From positions 1 to 64,000 of the forward strand of contig CALLKE010000179.1 of NCBI GenBank assembly GCA_938008555.1: 64,000 nt of DNA, written 5' to 3'. The DNA comes from an uncultured Pedobacter sp. (GTDB lineage Bacteria; Bacteroidota; Bacteroidia; Sphingobacteriales; Sphingobacteriaceae). A program made the position numbers and the translations under genes. Under the pieces are notes generated by a model. It made no database searches. It was not told the origin of the DNA and worked only from the letters and a program-made list of their open reading frames with translations. Each line of letters starts with the position of its first letter. The first letter of the stretch is position 1. Below, one piece after another: positions 1-8,071 of this stretch.

Positions 1-9
1 AACAAATCA

Positions 10-453
10 ATGAATCCGTACGCTCGTTTTTACGCTTCGTATCACACATCGGTGAAATGCGGCAATTCAGCCAGCAAAGAAGAGGTCGTATTTGAATTTA
101 CCGGCGGCCGTACCACGTCGCTAAGGGAACTAAGTGATGCAGAATTGAATGATTTGATTGACCAACTCAATCAAAAAAGTTCAATTAGGCACGCTCAGGG
201 CACGAAAAAGTATTCAAAAGATGAAACAACAAGAAACACGATGCGCAGGGCCATTATTGCCCAATTTCATTGTGCGGGTCGTGATGGGGTGCGGGCTGCA
301 AAAGCTTGGGCCGAAAAACAGGGCGCAACCATTGACCATGTGAATATTAAAAGACGATTTAACGAGTATACGCAACTGGAATTGATCAGCCTGATTAAAA
401 AAGCTGAAAAAATGCGTGTGAGTGATCTAAAAACAATCTCTAAACAACTATAA
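10..453 (+). CDS. Mu GemA/gp16-like early phage protein
   Basis: This 147-aa protein has two related segments. LRELSDAELNDLIDQLNQ lies near residues 38-55, and a C-terminal part (about residues 77-140) reads RRAIIAQFH, then KRRFNEYTQLELISLIKKAEKM. An Arg-rich start, a middle helix and an 'LT-x-x-EL-x-x-LI' close are the layout of the Mu gp16/GemA family (DUF1018). In Mu, GemA is an early protein that modulates host gene expression and DNA supercoiling. The gene is followed after 6 nt by a Gam-like gene, an early-region pairing that supports the call. The upstream part of the early operon is outside the window. Family assignment is from residue pattern and context only. Confidence 0.5.
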   Translation: MNPYARFYASYHTSVKCGNSASKEEVVFEFTGGRTTSLRELSDAELNDLIDQLNQKSSIRHAQGTKKYSKDETTRNTMRRAIIAQFHCAGRDGVRAAKAWAEKQGATIDHVNIKRRFNEYTQLELISLIKKAEKMRVSDLKTISKQL

Positions 454-459
454 AACCAA

Positions 460-888
460 ATGATAAAAACAAGCAAAACCCCGAGTATCCTGAGCAAGGC
501 TCCAGAACTCACCATCGACGAATTAACGGCTTTGTACGTGCAATTTAACGAGCAAATGAAGGCAGCAAAAGCCAATGCCGACCGCTACAAGGCTTTATTA
601 TTGGGATATGCACAGGAAAATCGCAGCCAATTCAACGGCAAACTATTGACTTTGCCCAATGGTGTCAAAATTGAAAGCAGATCGCAGTTAAAAGCTGAAT
701 TTGCCAAAGAAAAAGTGACGCTAGCGTGGTTGGAGCAATTAATCGATGAGGGTTTCGGTGGACTTGTAGAGGTAGGGTTTGCGGATAAAGAGGTGGTTGG
801 CAATCCGAGTGCTGATTTGAGTCAATTGATGAAATTGATTGGCTATAGCGTGGAGATTAAAGAAATTTTAGCGGTGAAGGCGGCGTAA
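460..888 (+). CDS. gam: Mu Gam-like host-nuclease inhibitor
   Basis: This 142-aa protein has an N-terminal helical half (about residues 18-50) and then YAQENRSQFNGKLLTLPNGV, followed by KIESRSQLKAEF and LEQLIDEGF. That matches the Gam family plan: a long helix, 'YA-x-x-NR', a short beta hairpin, and a final helix. Mu Gam binds DNA ends and shields linear phage DNA from host exonucleases; it resembles Ku. It starts 6 nt after the GemA-like gene, so they are co-transcribed. A palindromic element begins 7 nt after its stop codon. The call rests on pattern and early-region context. Confidence 0.6.
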   Translation: MIKTSKTPSILSKAPELTIDELTALYVQFNEQMKAAKANADRYKALLLGYAQENRSQFNGKLLTLPNGVKIESRSQLKAEFAKEKVTLAWLEQLIDEGFGGLVEVGFADKEVVGNPSADLSQLMKLIGYSVEIKEILAVKAA

Positions 889-894
889 AAAGAG

Positions 895-1005
895 TTGTCT
901 GAATCAGGATTGGCCAAGATTATGGGATTTACAAGATGCTAGAATGCATTTGAAAGGTAAAATCCTGAGAATCTTGAAAATTCTGGCCAATCCTGATTCA
1001 GACAT
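895..1005. repeat. palindromic element copy 1 (subfamily A)
   Basis: The unit runs from TTGTCTGAATCAGGAT to ATCCTGATTCAGACA. The outer arms form a perfect 20-bp inverted repeat (897-916 and 984-1003, GTCTGAATCAGGATTGGCCA). Inside are weaker pairings between GATTTACAAGAT and AATCTTGAAAATTC-like segments. It starts 7 nt after the stop of the Gam-like gene and ends 12 nt before the next start. Copy 2 at 9680 has the same GGCCAAGAT interior, so the two form one subfamily. Confidence 0.9.
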
Positions 1006-1016
1006 AAACACTAATT

Positions 1017-1628
1017 ATGGAAAAACTAATACTTGCATCTAAAAAGCTACAAGGTTCCCTGATTCTAGTTTACGAAAACGGGGTTTTAAAGAGCTTTTCA
1101 AACGAATTTAAAAAGCCTTTAAATGCAGTTCAAGAAGCTGAAATGAAACGGGTATTGCAATTCAATTTTAGTAATGTAAATACGCTTGATTATGCGGCGA
1201 TAGGCTTGGATTTGGTTTCGTCGGATTCAAAGAATGGCGGGCAACGCGTGGCTTTGTTTTGCGGAGCTTATAAACAGAAATACGGAAACAGTTATCTGGT
1301 AAGCAGAAAAGAAGGAGCCTTGTTAAAGCAATTGCCACTAAACAGTGATGATGACTTCGAGAAAATTGTAACCGCTTATTTTGATTGCAATGAATGGTGG
1401 GCATCACCAAAAAACATCAGTGGCTTGACCACCCGTATCAATGAACTACGCCAGTGGATGACTGCACCGAAAACCACTAAATGGCATTTCCCCAATGGAT
1501 ACAGTAAAACGCGTGAGCAAGAATGTAAAACCAACGAAGAATTACAGGCTTACTGGAAACATTTACGTGAGCAGGGGTATAAAAAAACAAGGGTGGGGAT
1601 TGTGGAAACGTGGAAAAAGGTTATTTAA
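1017..1628 (+). CDS. unknown early phage protein, 203 aa
   Basis: I do not recognise this protein. The first 150 residues are mixed alpha/beta with no obvious motif. The last 60 (PKTTKWHFPNGYSKTREQECKT...WKHLREQGYKKTRVGIVETWKKVI) are basic and look like a helical nucleic-acid-binding tail. It lies in the early operon between a Gam-like gene and a 78-aa basic protein, so a role in replication or transcription control is likely but is inference. It has no signal peptide and no membrane segment. Confidence 0.6.
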   Translation: MEKLILASKKLQGSLILVYENGVLKSFSNEFKKPLNAVQEAEMKRVLQFNFSNVNTLDYAAIGLDLVSSDSKNGGQRVALFCGAYKQKYGNSYLVSRKEGALLKQLPLNSDDDFEKIVTAYFDCNEWWASPKNISGLTTRINELRQWMTAPKTTKWHFPNGYSKTREQECKTNEELQAYWKHLREQGYKKTRVGIVETWKKVI

Positions 1629-1640
1629 CCAATATGAGCA

Positions 1641-1877
1641 ATGGCATATAACAGAAAAAATCATCTTCTAAAAGTAAAGGCTGTGTGTGAATTGTACGAG
1701 CAATTGCGCAAACCTGATGTGCCTATGGCGGCTACTTACCGCAAGGTTATTTATCCTTGTTTTTATATTAGCATGGGTACATTTTCGCGCTACTTGAATA
1801 TCAACTACAAAAAGGAGTTACGCGAATTGGCCGAAAAGCAGCAGCCTGTGAATCCGAAGCAGTATTCGCTTTTTTAA
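1641..1877 (+). CDS. small basic early phage protein, 78 aa
   Basis: This short, Lys/Arg-rich protein holds a possible helix-turn-helix. VPMAATYRKVIYPCFYISMG leads to FSRYLNINYKKELRELAEK, in the style of small phage transcription activators. It ends in QPVNPKQYSLF. It begins 12 nt after the preceding early gene and is the last forward gene before the reverse-strand cassette. Its place at the end of the early region is where Mu has mor/C-type activators, but I see no clear Mor signature, so the function is unassigned. Confidence 0.55.
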   Translation: MAYNRKNHLLKVKAVCELYEQLRKPDVPMAATYRKVIYPCFYISMGTFSRYLNINYKKELRELAEKQQPVNPKQYSLF

Positions 1878-2020
1878 TACTTCTAGATCTAAAAAGATCC
1901 ATTTTTGACGGCCCTCGCCAGTTTATAGTTTGGTTGGGTCTTTTTTATATCTAGCATTCATATTTTGTAATGCTCATTTGTTTCGATCATTCATGATGGA
2001 AACAAATGGCAAAATCTAAT

Positions 2021-2515
2021 TTAAAAATTCCTTTTTCCATAACCTTTGGCAATGTTCAAGTCTCGCAAATTGTTGAATAGGTCTACCATAGTTCCATTTT
2101 GCATAATCCAGACCATTATGACCCCAAGCATTTCTTCTGCGTCGACGATATAGCCCATCCGACTGTCGGCACCGCGGATACCAAATCTATTAATACGTTT
2201 CCCACGAGTCAGATAAGTGTTTTTTTCTTCATAAATAAAGCGCCTTGCAGCTTTATTTTGTCTTCCTTTTGGAAGGTGGGCAAGTAGCAATTTTTGGATG
2301 CCTTTGTAATAGACATTGAATTTTTTTTCAGGGTCTTCAATATTGCCAAAAGCAAATTGACGGAGTTCATTTTCACGTTCTACACCGCCAGATGGGCTGA
2401 CAACAAGTTGTTGGCCTTTTACATTACTTGCACGAGCTAAAATGTCCAATTTTTCCTGCTCATTAGCCAGTTCCTTTGCTGTTTTCTGTGCTTCGTCTTT
2501 ATTTTTCTCTATCAT
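2021..2515 (-). CDS. 164-aa partner of the XRE-ImmA protein, unknown function
   Basis: It begins 2 nt after the stop codon of the XRE-ImmA gene and is clearly in the same operon. The N-terminal 30 residues are a charged helix (MIEKNKDEAQKTAKELANEQEK). The C-terminal half carries the dense motifs KGRQNKAARRFIYEEKNTYL, then TRGKRINRFGIRGADSRMGY and VDAEEMLGVIMVWIMQNGTM. The tight spacing of basic and aromatic residues in RFIYEEKN...RINRFGIRGADSRMG suggests a nucleic-acid-binding or catalytic surface. I recall proteins of this type in mobile elements of Bacteroidota but no named function. It may be the substrate, toxin or effector controlled by the protease upstream. Confidence 0.75.
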   Translation of the reverse strand: MIEKNKDEAQKTAKELANEQEKLDILARASNVKGQQLVVSPSGGVERENELRQFAFGNIEDPEKKFNVYYKGIQKLLLAHLPKGRQNKAARRFIYEEKNTYLTRGKRINRFGIRGADSRMGYIVDAEEMLGVIMVWIMQNGTMVDLFNNLRDLNIAKGYGKRNF

Positions 2516-2517
2516 GA

Positions 2518-3729
2518 TTAAATATTGAAAATATGTTCTTTTAAATATTTCACGGTTTGGTCAATACTCTTTTTATCAAAAGGATCAACGTTAATGTCTT
2601 TCAATGCGAGTTTAATATCTGGCTGATGGTGTTTATATTTAGCCCAATAATTACCCTTACCTGCGGCATCCATGTCCCAGCAATAGAAATTATAAATCAG
2701 GGATGGGTGTATCTGATTTTCTTGGGCGAAGTTGCCCACTATTAACTGATTGTCGATGTACTTATATATAAATTTGGCCCTGTCAGCAGGTAAAAAATAA
2801 TTACGCGAGAATTCGTCTGCCTTATGTTCCTGTAATAAGAAAAGGTCTACCTCTCCAGTTAAGTGAAATACGTTATTTTGAATTTCATCGTAGTCATACA
2901 AAACATGGTGTAATTCATGTAGCAGGGCGAACCATATCGTCGCGTAATTTTTATTAAGATCGGTCAAAGCGATACAAGGCTGGCCATTAATCACGAAAGT
3001 TGCTCCTCTGACATGTGTAGTCGAAAGATGTGGCTGGTAAAGCACAGTAACGCCTATGTTATATAGCGCTTGAGTTACTGTTTTGAGTCCTTCAGCGAGA
3101 TTCAACGTATAAGGCCGTATCTTACCAATCAAATCGACTAGCTGTTTGCGGTCATACATGTTAGGATTTTTAAGGCTTTCAAAATGTGAATGGGCAGAGC
3201 GCACCCAAAATTCTCGCATTAACGTACTTTCACTTTTCTTTGTTTTGCTAAATGCGGGTATAATCTGCTTATTGGAATAATGGAAGATGGATTTTAAACC
3301 GAAAAAATCAACAATTCTTCTCTCGATCTCGTTAAAGTCGGTCTTCGTATTTAAAAAACCAGATTTTGCCAAGTTTTTAATATCGAAATTGGATAAAATA
3401 AAAGATTTCTTTTTTGCATCCTCTAGTTCTACAACGATATCCTGCGGCAAATCATGAATAAACAATTTTAATAAAGCGGATATTTCCAAACCGAGAAACT
3501 GCCCCAGTTTTAATAGGTTAATGACATCAACCCGTTTGGCAGAACCGTCAAGGATACCCTCTAACGAACGTTTCTGCATATTCAACAATTTTTCTGCTTG
3601 GTTTTGTGTGATTCCATGCTTGGTTAGACGCGCCTCAAAGATTTCTTTGATAGAGTTAGCCTCACCATCCCAGGCATCAGCTGGGGAAAGCATTTTATAA
3701 AATTCATTCAGGAAAATATTTTCATCCAT
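2518..3729 (-). CDS. XRE-family HTH fused to ImmA/IrrE metallopeptidase
   Basis: This 403-aa protein joins an XRE-type helix-turn-helix (about residues 36-88, TKHGITQNQAEKLLNMQKRS...LGLEISALL) to an ImmA/IrrE zinc peptidase domain. The HELHH motif (HExxH) is at residues 271-275 and a downstream EHKADEF (301-307) supplies the usual third ligand. Proteins of this class bind DNA and cleave a repressor or partner; in ICEBs1, ImmA cuts ImmR, and in Deinococcus IrrE cuts DdrO. It faces against the early phage operon and has its own promoter region with a palindrome at 3773-3786. It could be the lysis-lysogeny switch or an accessory defence cassette. Confidence 0.85.
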   Translation of the reverse strand: MDENIFLNEFYKMLSPADAWDGEANSIKEIFEARLTKHGITQNQAEKLLNMQKRSLEGILDGSAKRVDVINLLKLGQFLGLEISALLKLFIHDLPQDIVVELEDAKKKSFILSNFDIKNLAKSGFLNTKTDFNEIERRIVDFFGLKSIFHYSNKQIIPAFSKTKKSESTLMREFWVRSAHSHFESLKNPNMYDRKQLVDLIGKIRPYTLNLAEGLKTVTQALYNIGVTVLYQPHLSTTHVRGATFVINGQPCIALTDLNKNYATIWFALLHELHHVLYDYDEIQNNVFHLTGEVDLFLLQEHKADEFSRNYFLPADRAKFIYKYIDNQLIVGNFAQENQIHPSLIYNFYCWDMDAAGKGNYWAKYKHHQPDIKLALKDINVDPFDKKSIDQTVKYLKEHIFNI

Positions 3730-3733
3730 GGAT

Positions 3734-3741
3734 CAAAAGTA
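3734..3741 (-). promoter_or_regulatory. candidate -7 box of the XRE-ImmA operon
   Basis: On the reverse strand this reads TACTTTTG, matching the Bacteroidota -7 consensus TAnnTTTG. It lies only 4 nt before the ATG, so the message would be leaderless or nearly so. No good -33 TTTG at the usual spacing was found. Confidence 0.35.
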
Positions 3742-3772
3742 AATAAAATTTGCAAAGTATTTAAATAAAGTT

Positions 3773-3786
3773 ATGTAAAATTACAT
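3773..3786. promoter_or_regulatory. palindromic operator candidate ATGTAAAATTACAT
   Basis: This is a perfect 6-2-6 palindrome 44-57 nt upstream of the XRE-ImmA start and in its promoter region. Its size and position fit a dimeric XRE repressor operator, so the HTH of the downstream protein is the natural candidate to bind it. That last link is inference. Confidence 0.4.
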
Positions 3787-4146
3787 GACTTTGCTTGAAT
3801 GCTTTACATTGTGCATTATTTCACAAATCAAGTTGACTAAAAATACCATTTAAGCTAAATTGAAGCATATTTGAAAACAAATACATATTTTAAAGTTGCC
3901 AAAATTGGTGCAATTTGATTGCATTTTTTTAGGATCATAAAGACAATATAAGCTATTTTACATATATTAAATAGCATCTATCGAGTTAACTATCAATCCC
4001 CTCACTTCGTATAAACCTTAGCATATGATTTAAATCGACTCTTTTGACATTAAAATGGCAGCTATCGGCTCATTTTTCTAAAAGATGATTTTCATAAAAA
4101 AAGTATACTTTTCCGAAGTTTCCAGTATTAACAAAACGGATACGTT
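3787..4146. other. AT-rich 360-nt gap without genes
   Basis: No ORF with coding character is seen here. The stretch is strongly AT-rich with many short poly-T and poly-A tracts. It separates two reverse-strand blocks, the head genes ending at 4147 and the XRE-ImmA operon starting at 3729. It may hold control sites or the 3' end of the head transcript, but no convincing hairpin-plus-T terminator was found. Confidence 0.5.
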
Positions 4147-4629
4147 TTAGGTTATCCCATTCACATCCACCGCCTCACACGTAAACCTCACAATACTATC
4201 CGCCAGATTAACATGCCGATGATCCGCAGAAACAGCCGTTCTAACGATGGTAGACAGCAATACCCAATCCTTAGGAGTGTCTTTTAAGGCTTCAAATCCG
4301 GGTAGTTCCGATAGTCTAAAATCTCGTTTATGCAAAGCTTTGTACACTTTATCAGCGATTGATAGTGCATTCAATACCGCATCGTCATCATAGTTAAACT
4401 GTTCGACGCAGTGAATGCTGAAGGATAATCGGCCTCCCTGTATGTTTTTGTAGCCTTTGAGTTCGATTAAAGATGTTTCGGAGAACTCAATGAAGAGTGT
4501 AGGCGTTTGAAATACAGGTTCAGCGTGGTCGTCGGTCAGAAGGCTGTTGTACCAATGGATACGCCCCGAAACTTCGGGAATGGCATCGTTTAAACGTTTT
4601 TTGATGGCTTTGTAGGCGAGTGATAACAT
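4147..4629 (-). CDS. phage neck/tail-completion-like protein
   Basis: This 160-aa protein is soluble, with mixed alpha/beta character (RLSFSIHCVEQFNYDDDAVLNALSIADKVYKAL in the middle). The pattern resembles tail-terminator/neck proteins: a long helix flanked by strands, with a late FTCEAVD strand. It is the last gene of the head block and starts 4 nt after the gpG-like gene, where Mu-like phages place a gp37-type neck protein. Assignment is by position and general fold pattern only. Confidence 0.55.
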   Translation of the reverse strand: MLSLAYKAIKKRLNDAIPEVSGRIHWYNSLLTDDHAEPVFQTPTLFIEFSETSLIELKGYKNIQGGRLSFSIHCVEQFNYDDDAVLNALSIADKVYKALHKRDFRLSELPGFEALKDTPKDWVLLSTIVRTAVSADHRHVNLADSIVRFTCEAVDVNGIT

Positions 4630-4633
4630 AATT

Positions 4634-5224
4634 TCAGATAATTTGATTCATTTCTGTTTTGATGGTTCGTAAAATAGCCTTCTCCAAATCGGGCGTGGCA
4701 TCCATAAATTGCCGTTTCGGAATGGTGATCGTTGAGTTTTTCTTTTTCAGGGCCATCGCCTTCCAAAAATCTGCTTCTTCATTGGTGGAGGCCGATCGCT
4801 TACCTCGGGTGCGACCTACTGGCGATGCATGCTGATAGTATTTCGCCCAAAAGAACTTACGCATATTATCCGTGATGGGTATTTTACCGCCTTGCTGATG
4901 CAGTTCGGCATAAGGTATTTCAGAAGCGCGAATACCTACATTTACACTATTCTGACTGCGACTGATAATTTTAATACTATCGACCAGATTACCCGTATCG
5001 TTCAAAATACCTTTGCCACGCCCGCGACTGCTTTCAAACACTCGATTTTTGAACCGTTGCAAGGAACCACTGGATGGCACACCCTGACGCTTGGTAATAT
5101 TCTCTTGAAAATGGTTGACGGCTGTCTGACCAATCACGGTTGGCATGGCGTTTAAAACCTTTTTCAACTGCTTTTCAAGGTCGTTTAACGAACGACCGCT
5201 GTGTTTAATACTCAGTTTAGTCAT
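4634..5224 (-). CDS. phage virion morphogenesis protein, Mu gpG-like
   Basis: This 196-aa protein has the family layout: an N-terminal helix, AVNHFQENITKRQG, a basic loop with SSRGRGKGILNDTGNLVDSI, then NVGIRASEIPYAELHQQGGK and a C-terminal IPKRQFMDATPDLEKAI. 'L-x-DTG-x-L-x-x-S' and 'YAxxHQxG' are typical of the virion morphogenesis/HK97 gp10-like family, which joins head to tail. Its ATG overlaps the stop of the portal fusion gene (ATGA), so translation is coupled. Confidence 0.85.
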   Translation of the reverse strand: MTKLSIKHSGRSLNDLEKQLKKVLNAMPTVIGQTAVNHFQENITKRQGVPSSGSLQRFKNRVFESSRGRGKGILNDTGNLVDSIKIISRSQNSVNVGIRASEIPYAELHQQGGKIPITDNMRKFFWAKYYQHASPVGRTRGKRSASTNEEADFWKAMALKKKNSTITIPKRQFMDATPDLEKAILRTIKTEMNQII

Positions 5225-7647
5225 CGTCTTTTGATTAATAGCCCTTTTCGGAGTTTTTCGAGCTCAGCGTGTGGTTTATCCCATTGATAAAAAGTTTGTA
5301 CCATCCCTTTTTGATCCGCTAAAAGGACAATGGGCTTGTTTTGATAATAGCCGATATAGGTTCTGGATAATCCAGCTTCAAGATTTTGATCGCCTAACCA
5401 TATTTCATTTGCATTTCTCAAAAGTGCGAAGGCCGATTTTGCTATCTTCCAATGTCCATTTTCGATTGTTTGCTGATATACATTTTTGGGGAAATGGAGG
5501 GCTATCCCCGTGCTGTCCTGTAGTTTTACACCTTCCTTTTTGCCAGCCATGTTATCCCAAAACGTTTTAAAATCCGCTTCGCTTTTGCAACCTTGAACGG
5601 GTGAAAACTGATCGCTGAAGCGTTCATAAATGCGCTCCACGGATGGCATCCCGTAGTTTTCAACTGCATTTAATTGCTTTTCGCCTTCGTTTGGCATGGC
5701 CTTAAAATAAACCGTGCCTTGACGGCTGAATAGTTCGCTCGTCCCTGTATTGTGCTTCCAATAGCTATCCTTTACCTCTTTTTCGGCGGCTTTGGTGGCT
5801 GTATCGGTATCGGCAGGGATGAGTTTTTGTTTTTCTAATTGCGCATCCGTAAAAGGTTTCACCGTGCAACGGCAACGCCAACCATTGGGCGGATAATAGT
5901 ACGACCAAAAAGGATCATCAGCGGCCAATACGATTCCATTTAGGCGGTCATGTTCGGCACGCACACGTCCGTCGCCTTTGGTTTGGTATTGCAGCCATGG
6001 AAATACGTCTTTTTGTTCCTGTATCTCTAACCATTTTTGTCCCATGATGGTACCGCGGACTACGGCCTGATATTCTGCTTGGGCATAATGCTGATTGTAT
6101 CGTTCGTCGATATTTTTGACATGTTTGTAAAACTCAGTGAATGGACGCTGTACTCCACTTTGATCGTGCACGACCGATCGCATCTCTTGCATCTGGCTAT
6201 AACTTTTAGCCAAACCAAAGGCATACACATTGTTTTGTTGTAAACGCAGCCAACGTTCATTTTCGGGGCTTTTATCCACTTCGCCCATCTTTTTAAAATT
6301 GGCTTTGATCCGACTCCAAAGCGAATTCCCATTGCTCAAAGCCAATTCAGGTGATGTTATTTCTTGGGGTAATTTCCCCGAGTGGATGGCTGTGGCGAGC
6401 TCAGTCAGTCGTTTATCCGTGCTTGCATTCGGTGTGGCTAAGGTTTCGATGCCATGCGTCCAATTCAGTTTGCCAAATAAGTGCTGCTTTTTTTCGTTGG
6501 TGCTTTTTTTTTTGAAGGCACTCAAGAGATCGCTATCGCTCAGTTTTCCGCCAGCACCTCCAAGCTGTTTAGCATCAGAGTCAGGCTGATCAAAAGCAAA
6601 ACGCGCATCATTAAGCGCATACCCTTTGGTAGTTAAAAATGGGAACAGCTGGTAGTTCACAATGTTTTCGAGCCAACGCATATCACGTTCAATGTATTCG
6701 TTCATCAATCGTTCGTGCACCTGGGCAGCACCGACGAAACTCTTTTGATCGGACACGCCTGTCTGTCCTAAAATGAGTTTTGATAATTGTTCGTCGCATA
6801 GTTTGGCCTGTTCGAGATAAACCTGATAGGCGTCCGAATGCTGACTTTCGTGAAACTCCACCTGATCGTCGATATGTAAAATGGCATAACCATTACTCCC
6901 AATATTGGCGGCCATCATTTCTTTGGCGTCTAATTCTTTGGCATCGGTGCTGGAAGTGCGAATGACCACCACAGGCATCCCAAACTTTTCGGAACGCACC
7001 GACCAATCGGATCGGGCGTTGCGTTTCCAAATCACTTCAGGTACGGCATCTTTTAATAGTCCAATGCTGTCAGGTAAACCCACTTCGATCAGATATTCGT
7101 TAAAAGGTGCATCCCGAAATGGTATTCCTTTATCCTCGCCCACTTTGGCAACCACTAAACCTTTTTCGGGGACGACTAGATTGCGATCGATTAAATGCAC
7201 TTCTTGAAAATGCCCATCCACCAATTGGCCGAACTCAATTAAAGAGTGACCGTAAAATAAGCTGTCGAGTGCCAAACTCATAAAGTCGCCAAACCAAGGG
7301 CGATTGAGCATTTCGGTTAAATCCTTATTCAACGAACTACCTTTGCTCACACTGAATGGCGCACCCATCGTTTTAATCTTCCGACTGTTTATTTGACTGA
7401 ACAAATGCGCATCGCTCAAAGCCAATTGATAGAGTGCATACAAATCAGTTCGATCAGGACGTTCGGGATCGGTGGCACTTTCAACGGCTCGTTTCCATAA
7501 ACTCATTTCAGCTTTGGCCATGGGTGTACTCGTGCGCTTCAACTGGTAGGACAAGCGATTTTGCTTATCCATTTTTACGAGTTTGTACTGTGGTTCGGGC
7601 ATTTTACTACCGCGAAATAGTTGGGTGATGTAGTTGGTTAATCGCAT
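5221..7647 (-). CDS. portal-MuF fusion with C-terminal nuclease-like domain
   Basis: At 808 aa this is far longer than either a Mu gp29 portal or a gpF head protein. Residues about 1-430 look like the Mu portal (DUF935), including the long helix and the LGQTGVSDQKSF region. Residues about 500-600 are a MuF domain ending in DGRVRAEHDRLNG and PPNGWRCRCTVKPFTDAQL. The last 130 residues, with IALHFPKNVYQQTI, LLRNANEIWLGD, KPIVLLADQKGM and VQTFYQWDK, have the strand-helix order of PBECR/BECR-type nuclease domains found behind MuF. That last reading is inference. The protein would sit at the head vertex, so the tail domain could be delivered with DNA. Confidence 0.85.
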   Translation of the reverse strand: MRLTNYITQLFRGSKMPEPQYKLVKMDKQNRLSYQLKRTSTPMAKAEMSLWKRAVESATDPERPDRTDLYALYQLALSDAHLFSQINSRKIKTMGAPFSVSKGSSLNKDLTEMLNRPWFGDFMSLALDSLFYGHSLIEFGQLVDGHFQEVHLIDRNLVVPEKGLVVAKVGEDKGIPFRDAPFNEYLIEVGLPDSIGLLKDAVPEVIWKRNARSDWSVRSEKFGMPVVVIRTSSTDAKELDAKEMMAANIGSNGYAILHIDDQVEFHESQHSDAYQVYLEQAKLCDEQLSKLILGQTGVSDQKSFVGAAQVHERLMNEYIERDMRWLENIVNYQLFPFLTTKGYALNDARFAFDQPDSDAKQLGGAGGKLSDSDLLSAFKKKSTNEKKQHLFGKLNWTHGIETLATPNASTDKRLTELATAIHSGKLPQEITSPELALSNGNSLWSRIKANFKKMGEVDKSPENERWLRLQQNNVYAFGLAKSYSQMQEMRSVVHDQSGVQRPFTEFYKHVKNIDERYNQHYAQAEYQAVVRGTIMGQKWLEIQEQKDVFPWLQYQTKGDGRVRAEHDRLNGIVLAADDPFWSYYYPPNGWRCRCTVKPFTDAQLEKQKLIPADTDTATKAAEKEVKDSYWKHNTGTSELFSRQGTVYFKAMPNEGEKQLNAVENYGMPSVERIYERFSDQFSPVQGCKSEADFKTFWDNMAGKKEGVKLQDSTGIALHFPKNVYQQTIENGHWKIAKSAFALLRNANEIWLGDQNLEAGLSRTYIGYYQNKPIVLLADQKGMVQTFYQWDKPHAELEKLRKGLLIKRR

Positions 7648-7653
7648 GTTGGT

Positions 7654-8070
7654 TTAAATTAAACTTCGTTTTGTTTGACTTCCCCAGCGGAAAGTGTGTT
7701 GGTTTTCTCCTGTTTTGGGATTTATTCGTCGTGGTAAATCCAATCCATTTTTTCCGTCGGCTACGCGTTCTAAAAAGTTGATCGTTTCATTATAGGCAGC
7801 TTCTACATGTGGAGCGATGCGATGGTTGGGCAGGCGTTGATAAATGAGATGTAACACCAAGTTTACCCCGCATTGCACCAGATGCATATTGCGTTCGGTT
7901 CCTGTGGTGGCAACTATTTTGGTCGTATCGTAGCGATCAAATAAATAGCTTTTTAGCGTGTCTTGTGCCATCGCCTCGGCACTGGTTAAAATGGCGGGGT
8001 TGGCTTGAATCATTGATTCTAAATTGTTCTGCTTGATCTGGGGCAGGTAGTCGTCTTTGGTGATAAACAT
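7654..8070 (-). CDS. Mu gp36-like protein (DUF1320)
   Basis: The chosen start gives a 138-aa protein, MFITKDDYLPQIKQNNLESM, with the DUF1320 signature of an N-terminal 'T-x-x-D-L-x-x-x-I' helix and later VAATTG-like and VNLVLHLIYQRLP helices. A strong AAGGAGGA Shine-Dalgarno lies 5 nt upstream, inside the last codons of the terminase gene. It decides this start over a longer in-frame one. gp36 is a small head or head-tail protein of unknown detail in Mu. It lies between terminase and portal, as expected. Confidence 0.75.
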   Translation of the reverse strand: MFITKDDYLPQIKQNNLESMIQANPAILTSAEAMAQDTLKSYLFDRYDTTKIVATTGTERNMHLVQCGVNLVLHLIYQRLPNHRIAPHVEAAYNETINFLERVADGKNGLDLPRRINPKTGENQHTFRWGSQTKRSLI

Positions 8071-8071
8071 A

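Noticed and set aside
1878..2020. GGTTGGGTCTTTTTTAT as terminator between convergent early gene and cassette
   Set aside because: A T-run is present but the upstream stem is weak and mismatched, so it was not listed as a terminator.
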